Source: Liopterus haemorrhoidalis
Lineage: Eukaryota; Arthropoda; Insecta; Coleoptera; Dytiscidae
DNA length: 64,000 nucleotides
Reading direction: 5' to 3'
NCBI GenBank assembly: GCA_963971575.1
Contig: OZ020616.1
Location: 496,001-560,000, forward strand
The translations under genes were made by a program, and so were the position numbers. The notes below the pieces were generated by a model that had not been told where the DNA came from, ran no database searches, and saw nothing but the letters and a program-made list of their open reading frames with translations. This document shows, piece by piece, positions 22,421 to 33,523 of this stretch (position 1 is its first letter; every line of letters begins with the position of its first letter).

Positions 22421-22616
22421 TTAACAAGGATGAACGAGTCGTGAAAGAGATAGAGACAGCGGGAGACAGATAGAAAGTAAACGAGCGGTCAGTGCAGTGG
22501 CGGATCCAGGTGGGGGTAATGGGGGGTAATTACCTCCCCTAACATGTGATAAAATAAAATTTTATAATAATGCAAAATTGATTTTTTACTGCATTCTACT
22601 TATTGTAAGGGAGGTA

Positions 22617-22768
22617 TAGTCTGTTTCTTTGGTTTAAGCGGAACTAGATTTTGAAATCTAGTAACTTTTAAAGACTGAATGAGGCGTTTGATCATCTCGT
22701 TTAACTACGTGACTACTTAAAAATATAAAAATTCCATTTAATTTCGCTTAAACATTTGGAACAGACTT
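22617..22768. mobile_element. short CAGTCTG-type MITE
   Basis: Degenerate termini tagtctgtttctttggttta and taaacatttggaacagact, 152 bp. It keeps the terminal gcggaactagatttt segment of the long copies, with most of the interior gone. Just upstream, 22496-22520 (cagtggcggatccaggtggg) is an isolated hAT-style left end. Confidence 0.65.
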
Positions 22769-23298
22769 TTAATAAATTTTGGATCTAATTAGGGTAAAAG
22801 ATTAAAAATGATTCAATGATGAAAAATAATATTTCATAGAAACGGCAATCAAGATAAATGCTGACATGTTTATTACTCTAACTTGAAATCTAAATAGTAT
22901 GTAAAAAGGGAAAATCTATATTTACCAAAGTTTCAAATAATTTTATTCAGGCAATATGAAAAAATAATTAATCTCTGTCTTCAAAGAAAACATTAGTTTT
23001 GGTTATTTTTCTAATCAGATTATTCTATCTAAATTATTACCGATGAATTACATATAAGTGTGGAGATATGCCAGATGGCCGGGGGTGTGAAATTTTCTCA
23101 GTTGGACAATGTTAGACAGTCATGAGTTTAAGGCATAGTTTATAGGCAGTCAAATTTGGTACTTCATGGGTTTAACACGTTTTGAGTTCGGACGAGTCTA
23201 GTAAAAGCAGCGAATCAATTCCGTACATACGTTAGTTAAAGAAATGGAGAGACAATATTCCAAATCTTCTGAAAGACAACTGATTTCCGGGTTGGTAG
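22769..23298. other. intron sequence, nothing recognised
   Basis: AT-rich, no open frame of note and no element ends found. Confidence 0.5.
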
Positions 23299-23970
23299 CA
23301 GTGATGGGCGCGTAAGTTACATGAAGTAAGTTACCTCATTGTTGACGCGTAAACAATGATGTAAAGTAAACACAAAAACTCTTGTAAACAATGTAAACAT
23401 TGTAAACAATGATTTAGACATGCGCACTTGTTTTGAATTACAGAACCTCATTTTCAATACATTTTTATAAATAATAAAATTTTAATGAAACGATTTTAAA
23501 TGAAAAAGTATCATTATACAGGTGTTACATACAAATTAGTAAATATGAATATGAAAAATAAAAAACTTGTATCTTTAAAAAATTCAATCTATTTTTTTTA
23601 ATAACAAAATACATTAAATTTCCCCTTTAAGAAAATCAGCCTATATTTTTTAATAACGAAAACATTCATTGCAAATTTTGCATAACGCCCTATATTTTCT
23701 TTCATTTTCTTTAATTAAAACAAATCCTAGTTCTTCAGAACTATTCCTTCGGTTTCTTCCCACCATTTTTTAAATAAATTTATTGTTTTGAACTGAATAA
23801 ACTTGTTCATTAACCCTATATTATTCGTATTAAATAACTAAAACTAACCTCATTATTTGACAGTTTAAAAAGTTTACATTGTTTACATTGTTGACAAGTT
23901 TACCAATTGTTTACATAAGTTTACACGTAAACGTAAACAATTAAAGTTTACGTGTAAACGCCCATCACTG
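23299..23970. mobile_element. hAT MITE (CAGTGATGGGCG family), copy 1
   Basis: Ends CAGTGATGGGCGCGTAAG and GTAAACGCCCATCACTG, 672 bp. Perfect TSD gttggtag at 23291-23298 and 23971-23978. Subterminal zones are packed with GTAAACA or TGTTTAC in both orientations (about 23340-23410 and 23870-23960), likely transposase-binding repeats. A second copy is at 32992. Confidence 0.93.
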
Positions 23971-24099
23971 GTTGGTAGTGAGAAATTTGGTGTCTAGTGG
24001 ATTAGTGTTAGTGTATAAAAGGCTTCTCATGTTTTGAGTGTTGTGAATGTGGGTTTCGTTTGAATTAGTTGTATCATCATAATTATTACAGTGTATAAA

Positions 24100-24282
24100 C
24101 AGTGGTGGCACAAGAATTGGAGAAAAATAATTTTAGAAGTGAAGACTTTTTTTTAGGTCATCATTTGTATTTTCATGTGTAAACAATAAAAAAAATATTT
24201 TAAATATTTCTTGGCCACCCCAAATTTTGCTCTAAAATTTCTTGCCCCTCCCTCCAGATTTTAAGAGCTAGCGCCGCCACTG
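24100..24282. mobile_element. hAT MITE with perfect 8-bp TSD
   Basis: Ends CAGTGGTGGC and GCCGCCACTG, 183 bp. TSD tgtataaa at 24092-24099 and 24283-24290. The interior holds gaagtgaagacttttttttagg, a unit of the minisatellite also found in other MITE families. A truncated relative lies at 8557-8686. Confidence 0.92.
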
Positions 24283-24290
24283 TGTATAAA

Positions 24291-25185
24291 CCATGTAAAT
24301 ATTAAACCATTTTACGAACAACCCTTAAGAATTATTGCAACCAGCTAGTGAACTAGGACAGTTCATATCCGAAACCGCTTGCAGATTATGAATTCATTAT
24401 ATGGGAGATCGAGTTTTTAGGTACAAAGTAATTATCATGTCACCTCGAACGATTAATTTGTCCGGTAGACAAAATTGTAACCACGGTATTGTTGATTTAG
24501 ATGGGATCACTTAATTTACCAACTTCGACGAAACTAAGGTGCTTATGTCTGACTAGGAGTTTCCATTATAATCGACACAACTGACCTGCTACGAATAGGT
24601 TATGTAATTGTTTGAAAGTTATCGTGAATACCTCCCTAAAATCGTAGGCTGGATCCGCCATTGGGTTAGTGTTGGGATTGTCCGTTCGTTCACCGAAATG
24701 CGAGTAACAAAAACGTATATGAGGAACACAGTAGGAAGATACGTTTACGATATCTATATGAAAAAGGTGACAAAAGACAGAGACACGTTTGTGCACTGTA
24801 CACAGTAAGTAATGTGCTCAAACGCGTCTCTAAAGCTGGATCCAGATTAACGAACCAATCTTATAATATACCGAGTAATGTAACACGCCGTGTAAGATTT
24901 TGGACAGGATCATGCGCATAAGCCGAGCAATTCGAGCGCTCGATCTGATCCGCTTGGTTTTTGTCGCCAACACAAAGAAGTTTGCCGAATTCGGTTCGAG
25001 GAATTTTCATGCTCGCAAGCATTGATATTTGACGCAAAGTGTACACAACATAGAGAAGACAAACAATGTCAAATTTCTTTAAGTATTTTGTTTTGTTAAT
25101 TTGTTGTTAGCTTCTTCAAGATTTTTTGTGTGTTATATATATGAAGTTTTAACAAGAATTTAAATAAATTACAATGTAAAGTTTA
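24291..25185. other. intron sequence, nothing recognised
   Basis: Overlapping open frames near 24566-24808 and 24861-25046 on both strands have no recognisable domain and no splice context. I treat them as chance. Confidence 0.45.
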
Positions 25186-25424
25186 TCCTAATCCAGTGTT
25201 TCCCAAAGTTTCGATGTCTCTTTACCCCTTCTAAAATTTTTGTAACACTTAGTACCCCTCCCTCTATTAGGAAAAAGGGTTTGTTTATTAACAATAAAAA
25301 AAAATTATTATCCAAAATTTTGGTACATGCATTTTAATGTTGCCAGAAGTAGCGTAATTAAAGAATTATAATGGTAATAATAATAAACGAAAAGAACAAA
25401 TTATATTATAAATAACATTAATTA

Positions 25425-26205
25425 CACTGGTCAACAAATTTAAACTTTTTTTTTGCTGACTTAGATCTGATACTTGTTTTTAATTAATTTTGGGGTGCTG
25501 ATTTAAAACATGTTAACAGTTTCTGCCTATCACGTCAAATTTTTGTTCTATCGTATTTTGACTTTTTTCACCTTTTCACGTTCTGATATACTTTAATTTC
25601 AACTTCGTTCTTGTTGTCCAATATATTCCGTAGTAACGCCTTACATGCAGGTACTTGTTATAGACCTTTTTAAACAGTCATCTTGACAAATTTCCTGTCA
25701 ATCTTGGAGATGTTACTGATGAACAGGGTGAACGTTTCCATCAGGATTTAAAAGAGATGGGGAGACGTTATCAAGGAAGGTGGGATACTCACATGATGGC
25801 TGATTACTGTTGGAGTATTAAAAGAGACTTATCGGGAATGGTGCACTCCAGAAGATCTTACAAACAACCATTTAATCCTTGAATTATTTTGTATTTTTAT
25901 TTTAACACTCCAATGCATTAAAATGTAATTAAAACTGTTCTCATTTTCTTTCTTTCATTATAAATAAAATTTTAAGAATATTTTCCAATTATTTAGTCCT
26001 TATTGTTCGCCAAATTTGTACCAAATACAGTATCGACGTCTAAAATTAAACAATAGAAGCATTATTTGGCCGAAAATATATATTTATTGTAGAGCAAAAA
26101 TCTGATGTGATACGCAAAAACTGATGTGATATTTGAGTTCAGCAGCACTGAATTAATAAGAAACAAGTCTTAGATGTAAGTCAGCAAAAATTGTGTTGAC
26201 CAGTG
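25425..26205. mobile_element. CACTA/EnSpm-like element nested in hAT MITE
   Basis: Inverted ends of about 60 bp start CACTGGTCAACA and contain tttgctgactta and acttgttt on both sides. TTA flanks at 25422-25424 and 26206-26208 give a 3-bp target duplication. CACT-type ends with a 3-bp TSD fit CACTA/EnSpm; this is inference, since no CACTA transposase core is present. It carries the coding relic 25664-25882. Confidence 0.6.
25664..25882 (+). pseudogene. C-terminal fragment of an arthropod element-borne protein
   Basis: Open for 73 codons to a TGA, preceded by an in-frame TAG and lacking a start. It reads LNSHLDKFPVNLGD, then DEQGERFHQD, RRYQGRWD, MMADYCWSIKRD. The pattern E-Q-G-E-R-F-H-Q-D followed by ADYCW recurs, to my knowledge, at the C-terminus of many uncharacterised arthropod proteins that behave like repeats. 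Its position inside inverted termini supports a transposon origin. Upstream coding parts have been deleted. Confidence 0.6.
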
Positions 26206-26509
26206 TTATATATAGATTAGTTAATGAAAAGGATGACATTGTTTATGTAAAGATGGTAGGACGATGCGCCGGCTCTTGAAGTGTAAATCAACACTTGCGT
26301 CACTTATTCGCAGCGTACCCCTTACAAACTTTCCCGTACCCCCAGGGGTACGCGTACCACACTTTGGGAAACACTGTCCTAATTTAACATATTTTAACCC
26401 AGTAATGCCTGAGTAATTTTTTCAACGATACTTTGTATTAACTGTGTTACTTTGTGTATTTAGAATACCCTCTGAGTCAGATTTAAATTTTTGGTTATGT
26501 TCATAGCAT

Positions 26510-27220
26510 GACTCTCGGACTGTTTGCAATACGTTCGCGACACGTAGTTTCCAGGCGAGCATCATGCGGTACATTACAGGATCGCCTCGCTTATCTGGAG
26601 CCAGCTCAAGATATAGATACAGTAATAGTAGATTTGATTTGTTTGTTTGTTTGTTATCGGTGACTGTACTACCAAAACTGCAGTACTGGCGTGCAACCAG
26701 CAACTGTCTTTGCTGATTGGCCGTCGGTTGGATCGGGGAGGATCCATCTTCTGTGTAGCTAGCCGTGGAGAGGCACTTGTGCAGTTTGCGAGTACCTTGA
26801 GATCGTGAACGTTTCGGTAGGTCCGTGTTGCGGGCCCGCCCACTCCCAACAAGCGGGCCCGTCCCGATGCTTGCCAATGAACTCCTGTCACCGACTGGTC
26901 CAGGACTGTCCCGGCTGATTACAGAACCAGCCGCAGTTCCGCCACTTGGCGGGCTGCACACTCCATTCATCTAGATCCCACCGAGACACACCGAATATAC
27001 ACTAACATAACACACTAAAGCCAGTACAATTGGGGGTTCAGGGGGGGGGGGCGGTGGCGGGGAGAACTCTTAGACTGGGGAGGACTGAGACAGCGCCGGG
27101 TGAGGTGGAGGGTAGGCAGGCAGCTTTAGGCGCTCACACACGCAGCAAACACGCCCGGACAATGCTAGCCGAATAACGATGCGCAGAATCAACTTTCTAA
27201 CGCTAGCCTACTCAGCTACA
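26510..27220. promoter_or_regulatory. GC/CpG-rich patch, candidate internal promoter region
   Basis: This stretch is far richer in G, C and CpG than anything around it (for example ccgggacagtc, gcgggcccgcc, cgcccggacaatg, a run of G near 27040-27050). It lies in the long tomosyn intron C-D, just upstream on the minus strand of an ATG with an in-frame TAG immediately before it. It has no transposon ends. It could be a promoter plus first exon, or an exon with its flanks. No TATA box was identified. Confidence 0.4.
26796..26970 (-). CDS. candidate alternative (or first) exon of tomosyn
   Basis: A 175-bp open stretch begins ATGAATGGAGTGTGC, directly preceded by ctag (a possible acceptor), and ends CTCAAG before GTACTC (a possible donor). 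If spliced as such it starts in phase 0 and ends in phase 1, exactly the phases of exon C. It would join exon D in frame, giving ...KRSRSQ-D-KLDSSFSRS. The peptide is Gly/Ser/Pro/Arg-rich (SPPSGGTAAGSVISRDSPGP), like a disordered linker. Drosophila tomosyn is known to use mutually exclusive linker exons. It could instead be an ATG first exon from an internal promoter, or chance. The open frame continues past the donor to 26422 with declining quality. Confidence 0.35.
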
Positions 27221-27728
27221 AATACTAGGTCTGTTCGTAAAGCCATTTCCAATAAAGTCGTGCGGTGGCTTGGAGCAATGAAGCACTGGCACGAAAACGC
27301 CAGAGCCTATTAGATCAGACAACAATATGGAATCAATTTTACAATTCTGTGTCAAATCTCTAAGCTACGGACGATCTAAGGAGTTGTTTTATGTGTTGTT
27401 ATGTACAGTTTATTATAGATTTTGTATGTAGGCTTACAGATTTGTCACAGAATTGCACCAATAGACTCCAGGCGTAAAATACCACCACACGACACTTATT
27501 TCAACGATTCATTATCATCAAACGCAAGCGCAAAGTAATTTTAATATACTCTTACGAATTCTGTGATTGTGTCAGATAATAATAAATCGCTGAAAATGAC
27601 TCTACGAAAAGACATAATGTCAGGGGAGTACGGAGGTAACCTAACAGCGTGTCTAGACCGTTGTACAAACACTGTATAGTCTGACCAATGGTGAAATCGT
27701 CGTCAATATGATTCCAAATAAATAGTTT

Positions 27729-27830
27729 CAAATGGAAAAATGAAATAATCTTTGCAGAAAGAGTAAATTTTAGGCAATAGTTTCACAAAAATTTACTGTT
27801 TCTGCAAAGATTATAATATTTTTCCATTTG
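27729..27830. other. foldback hairpin of about 100 bp
   Basis: Arms caaatggaaaaatgaaataatcttt and aaagattataatatttttccatttg enclose gcagaaa...tttctgc and a short loop. A small palindromic MITE in the intron. 27240-27728 holds nothing I can name. Confidence 0.7.
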
Positions 27831-27879
27831 AATTTCTAATATTTCCAATATTTGACTCCTAATGGCGGCGCTGCCACCA

Positions 27880-28790
27880 GACTGTCATAATATACAGTGT
27901 TTGTATACCGTTGCAATATACAGTTTGACAACTTACTCATGACAGATGGGGATGAACTCTTGCTTAGAATGCACGGTGAAGAATGAACATAAACTGCAGT
28001 CCCCACACTTCCAACTCCAAGTTTTTGCTGCATTCCCTGTCTGTACGAGTAACGAGAAGCGTTCACTGGATAACGCACGTGCCGCAGATAGCAATCTCAT
28101 CGCAGAAAATTATTGCTTACTGTGTTTTAAAATAAGATGAGTCTGATTTTTATACGATTTACTATTAATATTATGGACCAAAACTTTAATTTATAATTTT
28201 CTCTTCTTCTATTAGCTAATTATAAAGAATTTTTTAGTTATTTTGTGTAAACAGTTTTATTTATGAATACGTACTCGCGACTAAAAAGTAGTTCTGTGGA
28301 CTCACATTGGAAAAAATGCAATTCGATGTCTGCAGCGCATTGGTTATGATTCAGTGGACGCACTCACAGAAAATGCTATTAATGCTGTTTGCAGGGCGTG
28401 CCGTGTTGCACAGTGGACGCTTACCTCAAGTTGTCAAACTGGCTTGAAAGGCGGAATTCTCAGGCACCAATTTTTTAAATAATAATTATTAAAATTTTGT
28501 TTTAAGCCTTCAATAGTGTTTATAAAATATTTTTAAAGACAATTTTTTTTAAAATTCTATATACGGTTAGTAGGATAAATTAGAGATTAATAATAATGTC
28601 TGGAGATTATGAAAAATTGCCATTGGTGATACATAATGGCTATGGTAATTATTAATAATATCCAGCTATTATGAATAATCTACAAATTAACCAAATTAGA
28701 CATAACACGTAAATTGTACATGAATTCGAAAAACATACAACAGCGTACGTAAATCTTGAGAAAATGTAACTACGATCAAAAATATAAAAT
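27880..28790. other. intron sequence, nothing recognised
   Basis: AT-rich. The open frames near 27836-28140 on opposite strands are mutual shadows with no domain. Confidence 0.45.
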
Positions 28791-28794
28791 CTTT

Positions 28795-29420
28795 TAGCGG
28801 CAAGGGAACCCAGTAAAATGGGACCTAGACCTTCGGCGAACTCACTTCTTCCCTTAGGAGTAGATGGTATTCACAGGGCCGTACTTACACTTTTCGGGGC
28901 CCGAGGCGTCGTACCAAGGTGGGGCCTAATGCAGTGGAGGTAGAAAAATATTATGTCACTTGGAAGACACTAAAATTTCAGGGCTCCCAGCTAACGCCTC
29001 AAGCACCTGTGCATAAGTACGGCCCTGGGTATTCGTCTTGGTGGGGAAAATTCGGTAAAAATGATCTTCCGCCATCGGTGGACTCGCTTCTATTTCTAGG
29101 AGGAGTTGGTATTCGTCTTAATCAACAAATGTGCTTATTAAAATGATAGGGAAATTTTAATTTCAACGCGACCGTAGAAAAAACTACTCATATGTGGTGG
29201 GGAAAACCCGGTAAAAAGGCTCTTCCATCTTCGGTGGACTCGCCTTTTTCCTTGGAGTAGTTAGTATTCGTTTTATCAACAAATACCTATTACAATGATA
29301 GGGAAATTTTAAATCCTACATGACCAAAGACATAAAAGTCCTAAGCGGTAGGAGAAAATGGGTTAAAGACGGACTGGCTTCTTTCCCTTTGTAGTAGATT
29401 CGTCTTAACACCTAATATGT
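28795..29420. repeat. about 157-bp tandem repeat, 3 to 4 degenerate units
   Basis: ggtggggaaaattcggtaaaa (about 29040) and ggtggggaaaacccggtaaaa (about 29197) are about 157 bp apart, as are the two gatagggaaattttaa stretches (about 29147 and 29306). Weaker first and fourth units lie at about 28800 and 29350. A hAT MITE (28874-29027) has inserted into the first unit. Confidence 0.75.
28874..29027. mobile_element. hAT MITE
   Basis: Ends CAGGGCCGTACTTAcac and gcaTAAGTACGGCCCTG, 154 bp. TSD ggtattca at 28866-28873 and ggtattcg at 29028-29035 (7 of 8). Inserted into a tandem repeat unit. Confidence 0.9.
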
Positions 29421-29956
29421 ATAGACACAAAATTTCTCTTATTGCAAGAGCAATGACAGAAATTTTGAATAAAAAAAAATAATTCACGAAAATCGTAACC
29501 AGCAGGAAGAAAAACGGTACAAAAGGATTACTCCGCAATATAGTGCAAGTTTCTCCAATATTCTTTCCGCCTAAAGCTTTTTAAAAGCAAAATCCACCAG
29601 TAATTATCGCAAATGTAGACACGAATGTAACACAGAAGCGTTATAGGAACTTGATTCCGTACTCCCCAGTTAAATAGTGAGATATGCCAGCCTACCCATC
29701 AGTTCACCCAGCAATGCAGTGAAACAGCCATCGTCCTTCAACACAAAACCAAAGCCATTTGTACCACCCACTGAAATATAAGCGTTAGTTTTTGATCACA
29801 CGTTATTAATTTTTCAAAAAAATTAGCTCACCGGCGGACAACAAAAAATAAAGCACAAAATAAGCAGAAAAAAAACATAAATTAACCAATGTATTTTGAA
29901 TGTTGAACAGGTTTAAGGTGCACTACAATTCGCATTAGCAAGGATTTGAGACTTAC

Positions 29957-30419
29957 TGAAACGTCGCATAAATGAAGTAGCAGGTGGTTGTTGAATTTCA
30001 GCATCCTCTATCAGGTCTCTTAGATCTTTTATTTCCGTCCTCACCTGTAACAGTCTCATCGGTTTCCTTTTTATACCTCTAGGAGGTCTAATTGGACAGC
30101 TATCCTCACTCACTAGAACTAAATTATCAGGTCTCGTCTCCCTTTTGGGAGAATCAATTTCAGTGCACTCTTCAGCAACTTCAGCTGGTGATTCATCGTT
30201 CGGTGATATTACTTCAGTTGTCCCTTCTTCCTCATCAGCACAATAAAATACTGATCCCCTTTTATCGGATAATGTTTTTAATTTAACATCAACTTTTGAT
30301 AGTTGTCTTTTGAAATTGAATGTTTTCCATGTTGTGGATCGACGACGTTCTTGCTGTGGGCATTCGATATGAGCCTCTTCTGATTGCTCGAATGTGGGAC
30401 TCACGGGATAGTTCATCAG
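29957..30419 (-). CDS. Tomosyn: tomosyn exon C, hypervariable linker
   Basis: A 463-bp exon. The acceptor tttcccattag precedes 30419 and the donor GTAAGT follows 29957. It starts in phase 0 and ends one base into a codon, so it joins exons B and D in frame. The translation includes RRRSTTWKTFNFKRQLSKVD, RPPRGIKRKPMRLLQVRTEI and LRDLIEDAEIQ. It is rich in charged, Ser and Pro residues and has no propeller signature, as expected of the hypervariable loop that differs between tomosyn isoforms and species. It may correspond to the alternatively used linker exon of Drosophila. The identification rests mainly on position, phase and splice sites. Confidence 0.85.
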
Positions 30420-30666
30420 CTAATGGGAAATATAGAATACTTTGCATGCAGGAATATAGCATATACCAACGCAAATTTAACTAACTGGCAAATTAGATTA
30501 AAAATGGGTGTCGTTGCCGCCGGTTTATTGGGTTGGAAGTGGGCACATTAACTGGTGGTACCTGCCATTTAGGTTCTTGTCTGCCTACGTTAAATTTGTT
30601 GACAGTGAATTGACATTTGGTGTAAGTGAAACATCATGTTAGCGGCAACTCTTTAAGCATTCGTAA

Positions 30667-31112
30667 TTTACGGGCTCAGAGGAAAAGTAGTATAAGTGAC
30701 ATTGAGATATGTTAATAATATTATTAATAAAATACGAGGTGGGATTAATAGAATTACGTTCTATAGTGCACAGAAAACAATATTTACTTGACAACTGCCA
30801 ATAGAATCGCTTTATTGGTAAAGATAGATTAGAATTCTATTCATCAAATCCCACCTCTGTTAAGAGTTAGAGAGAGAGCAATAAATATATACAATGCCCG
30901 TATTCTTAAATATTCATTTAAAGTTTCGTTATACCAAATTTCCATAGAAACATTTTCTATAAATTTTCTATTATGATTTTCGATTATGAAAGTGCACATA
31001 AGTATTTAAAGTTACAGAAATTATATTGTTAATTTTAGGTTAACTGGTATAAGTGCAACAGTTATGAAAAAGCATTTGTCACTTGTACTACTTTTCCGTT
31101 GAGGCTGTCAAT
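30667..31112. mobile_element. MITE with a second MITE nested inside
   Basis: The outer inverted ends gaggaaaagtagtataagtg and cacttgtactacttttccg enclose inner inverted ends acgaggtgggattaatagaa and attctattcatcaaatcccacctc (30736-30857). Target duplications not resolved. 31113-31578 shows only AT-rich intron. Confidence 0.65.
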
Positions 31113-31578
31113 TATAAGAAATAGGAAGGAAATTAAATTAGGAAAGAAGTATTTTACTCTATAAATAAGAATAATAAATTTGAAAAACATCAAATAACCA
31201 AATAACAAATAAAGATATTTTTTTTTGAAATATCTCGTTTATATTTCAAATAAATCACTTCAAGTTTTTATTTAGTAAATTAGTTAGCTAGTTAAAATGT
31301 TAAGTGTTCAACAACGATAACGGTACCATTTATTTATTTATTTTTTTTTAAATAACTTGTTTATTTGACGTTGTTTTTTTAATTTAATATTCTCATTTGT
31401 AGAGTAAAACACTCAATCTTTCCTAATTTAATCTCCTTCGTATCTCGTATAATAAAGAAGTTAGCAATGCTTTAAAAAGTTCGCGCTAACATCCTGTTTA
31501 ATAAACTTATAGCATAAACGCAGGGCATGGCCGCATAACATAATGAAGATGAATCATAGGATTATCATTATTTTGTTT

Positions 31579-31859
31579 ATATTTTGCAAATATTTAACAG
31601 AAAAATATTTCGAAAAAATTTATTTAACAAAAGTTGCTATAAAAGCAATAACTAACTTTTATTTAAGACATTTTTTGATAAAACGAAAAATTTGTTAATA
31701 AGTATCTATTTTTCATACTTATATGTAACGTTTCCATGGTCATGATAAATAATATCTCTGTTAGAAAATATTAGGCGAAATTATTTCTACTCTGCTGCTA
31801 GAATGTATTTTATACAAGTACTTTGTGATGGCGGTCGGTCCTGTGGTGGCCACAGCTGA
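31579..31859 (+). mobile_element. Helentron-like non-autonomous element, copy 4 (5' part missing)
   Basis: Keeps the block from aacagaaaaatatttcg to the 3' end: gatggcggtcggtcc, then the hairpin CTGTGGTGGCCACAG and the terminus CTGA before a T run. The clean hairpin here is the best example of the family's 3' structure. The microsatellite and 5' terminus are absent. Confidence 0.75.
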
Positions 31860-32393
31860 TTTTTGAACATAACCTGAAACCAGCGTGGATCATATTTATG
31901 AAGTTGAGTGTACTTGCAAAATGAACACAGCGATATACCCACTCCAGGTTTTTGTTTTATTTTAAACGCACTATAAATGAATATTATAATTTTAACTTAA
32001 ATAGACTATATGAACACTTTACTACATCGCACAGAAGTTTATCAAGTTGTTCTTTATGTTCTTATGCAGCTTATGCGTAGCCAATCACAGAAGAGAGTCG
32101 TCTAGAATGCTCCGTATTTTTTAGTTGTCCAATTTGAGGTTGCAATTTTGTGTTTACATTATTGAACATAATGTAAATAATGTGGCAGAAATAGTATCTT
32201 CCATTTTGACCTAGTTTAAACTGGTACAAAACGTCAAAAATTTTGAACTGTCATTGTTTAACATGTTATAAAATCTTTTTAAATGAAGCATTTATTAATT
32301 CCATTTAAAATTTTCATAGATAATCGAATATCTTCCGTATTTGATAGTTAATTGTTTTTTTGTTTTTTTTTTTTTTTTAAATAGACTTATATA

Positions 32394-32490
32394 GGCTAGT
32401 CCAAACTTTTAAGCGGTACTAAATTTGTAATTTAGTAATTTTTATCTAATAAATCGGGTTTTTGGGCATTTTGTTTAAGCTTTGTAAATA
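32394..32490. mobile_element. left end of a diverged CAGTCTG-type MITE
   Basis: ggctagtccaaacttttaag, then taaatttgtaatttagtaat and tgtttaagctttgtaaat, follow the left half of the 10381 element with an altered terminus. No right end found. The rest of 31860-32991 holds nothing recognised. Confidence 0.5.
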
Positions 32491-32991
32491 ATATTTTACC
32501 TATATTGGAGCTTCAGCAAGTAAACTATTAAATATTCAATATAATAAACACCGCAGATATTCTTTATTTGGCTATGCTATGCGACGATGCTATACGCTTA
32601 TGCTATGAGTTTATTATTAACGAGTCTTGAATATGTATGGAGTATAGAAAAAAATACAGGCAACAATAATTGTCAAGCCAGCATTTAAAGACGACTTTGT
32701 AACACTTTTAGAAAATTTATTAGATTATTATGAGCATGTATATTTTGGTAATGTTATGTTTAACATTTAAATTATCTAATATTTCCGTTCTAGAACTACA
32801 CATCCCTTTATCCGACTACCAGCCTCTTTTACACTTTTGAAAACATATTTTGAACTCATCTTTTGATTTCAGATCAGTTTCCGATTTCTTTTAATTTCTT
32901 CAATCGTTTCAAAACGGCGTCCTTTTAACGTACTTCAGTTTTAGAAAAAAAATAAAATAAATAACACGGAGTCAAGTTAAGTGAGTATAAT

Positions 32992-33515
32992 CAGTGATGG
33001 GCGCGTAGACTACATCACGTAAATTGACACCACTGTTTACGTGTAAACAAATGATGTAAACAAAAATATTTTTTTCGACGTAAACAAAGTAAACGTGTAA
33101 ACACTTACTGCGCATGCGTATTACCTTCTGTCATTCATGTAGTCTTACTTTTTTAATAAAACAATGTATTTAATTACTTAATAAGGTATTAAAATGAATG
33201 TTGTTATTAGTATTACGTATATTTTAAAAAGTCTGCATATAATTAAAATTATTAATTTGTTTTCAAGAGTATTTCTTATAGGCCCACCACTCATTTTGTT
33301 ACATATTATGTATAACACACTTTAACATACGAATATTACTACTATTTTGATATTAGCGCCCCTAAATTGACAGGACAAACACGACAAATGAACGCCTTAA
33401 CCTCACTATTTAAAATTTTGACGTGTGTTGACATGTTGACGCTGTTTACATGTTGTTGACATTGTTTACATGTATATGTAAACAACTGATGTTTACACGT
33501 AAACGCCCATCACTG
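32992..33515. mobile_element. hAT MITE (CAGTGATGGGCG family), copy 2
   Basis: Same ends as 23299-23970, 524 bp. Perfect TSD agtataat at 32984-32991 and 33516-33523. The subterminal GTAAACA/TGTTTAC clusters are retained on both sides, while the interior is shorter and diverged. Confidence 0.93.
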
Positions 33516-33523
33516 AGTATAAT

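Larger units (their letters stand above)
25194..26376. mobile_element. hAT MITE split by a nested element
   Basis: Ends CAGTGTTTCCCAAAGT and ACTTTGGGAAACACTG. TSD tcctaatc at 25186-25193 and tcctaatt at 26377-26384 (7 of 8). The element proper is 25194-25424 plus 26206-26376, about 400 bp; the middle is the CACTA-like insertion. A related but distinct element with the same end style is at 36612. Confidence 0.88.

Noticed and set aside
26422..26795. C-terminal part of the 182-codon minus-strand frame
   Set aside because: A plausible splice donor ends the good part at 26796; the remainder contains low-complexity Asn/Lys/Leu stretches and drifts into AT-rich sequence.
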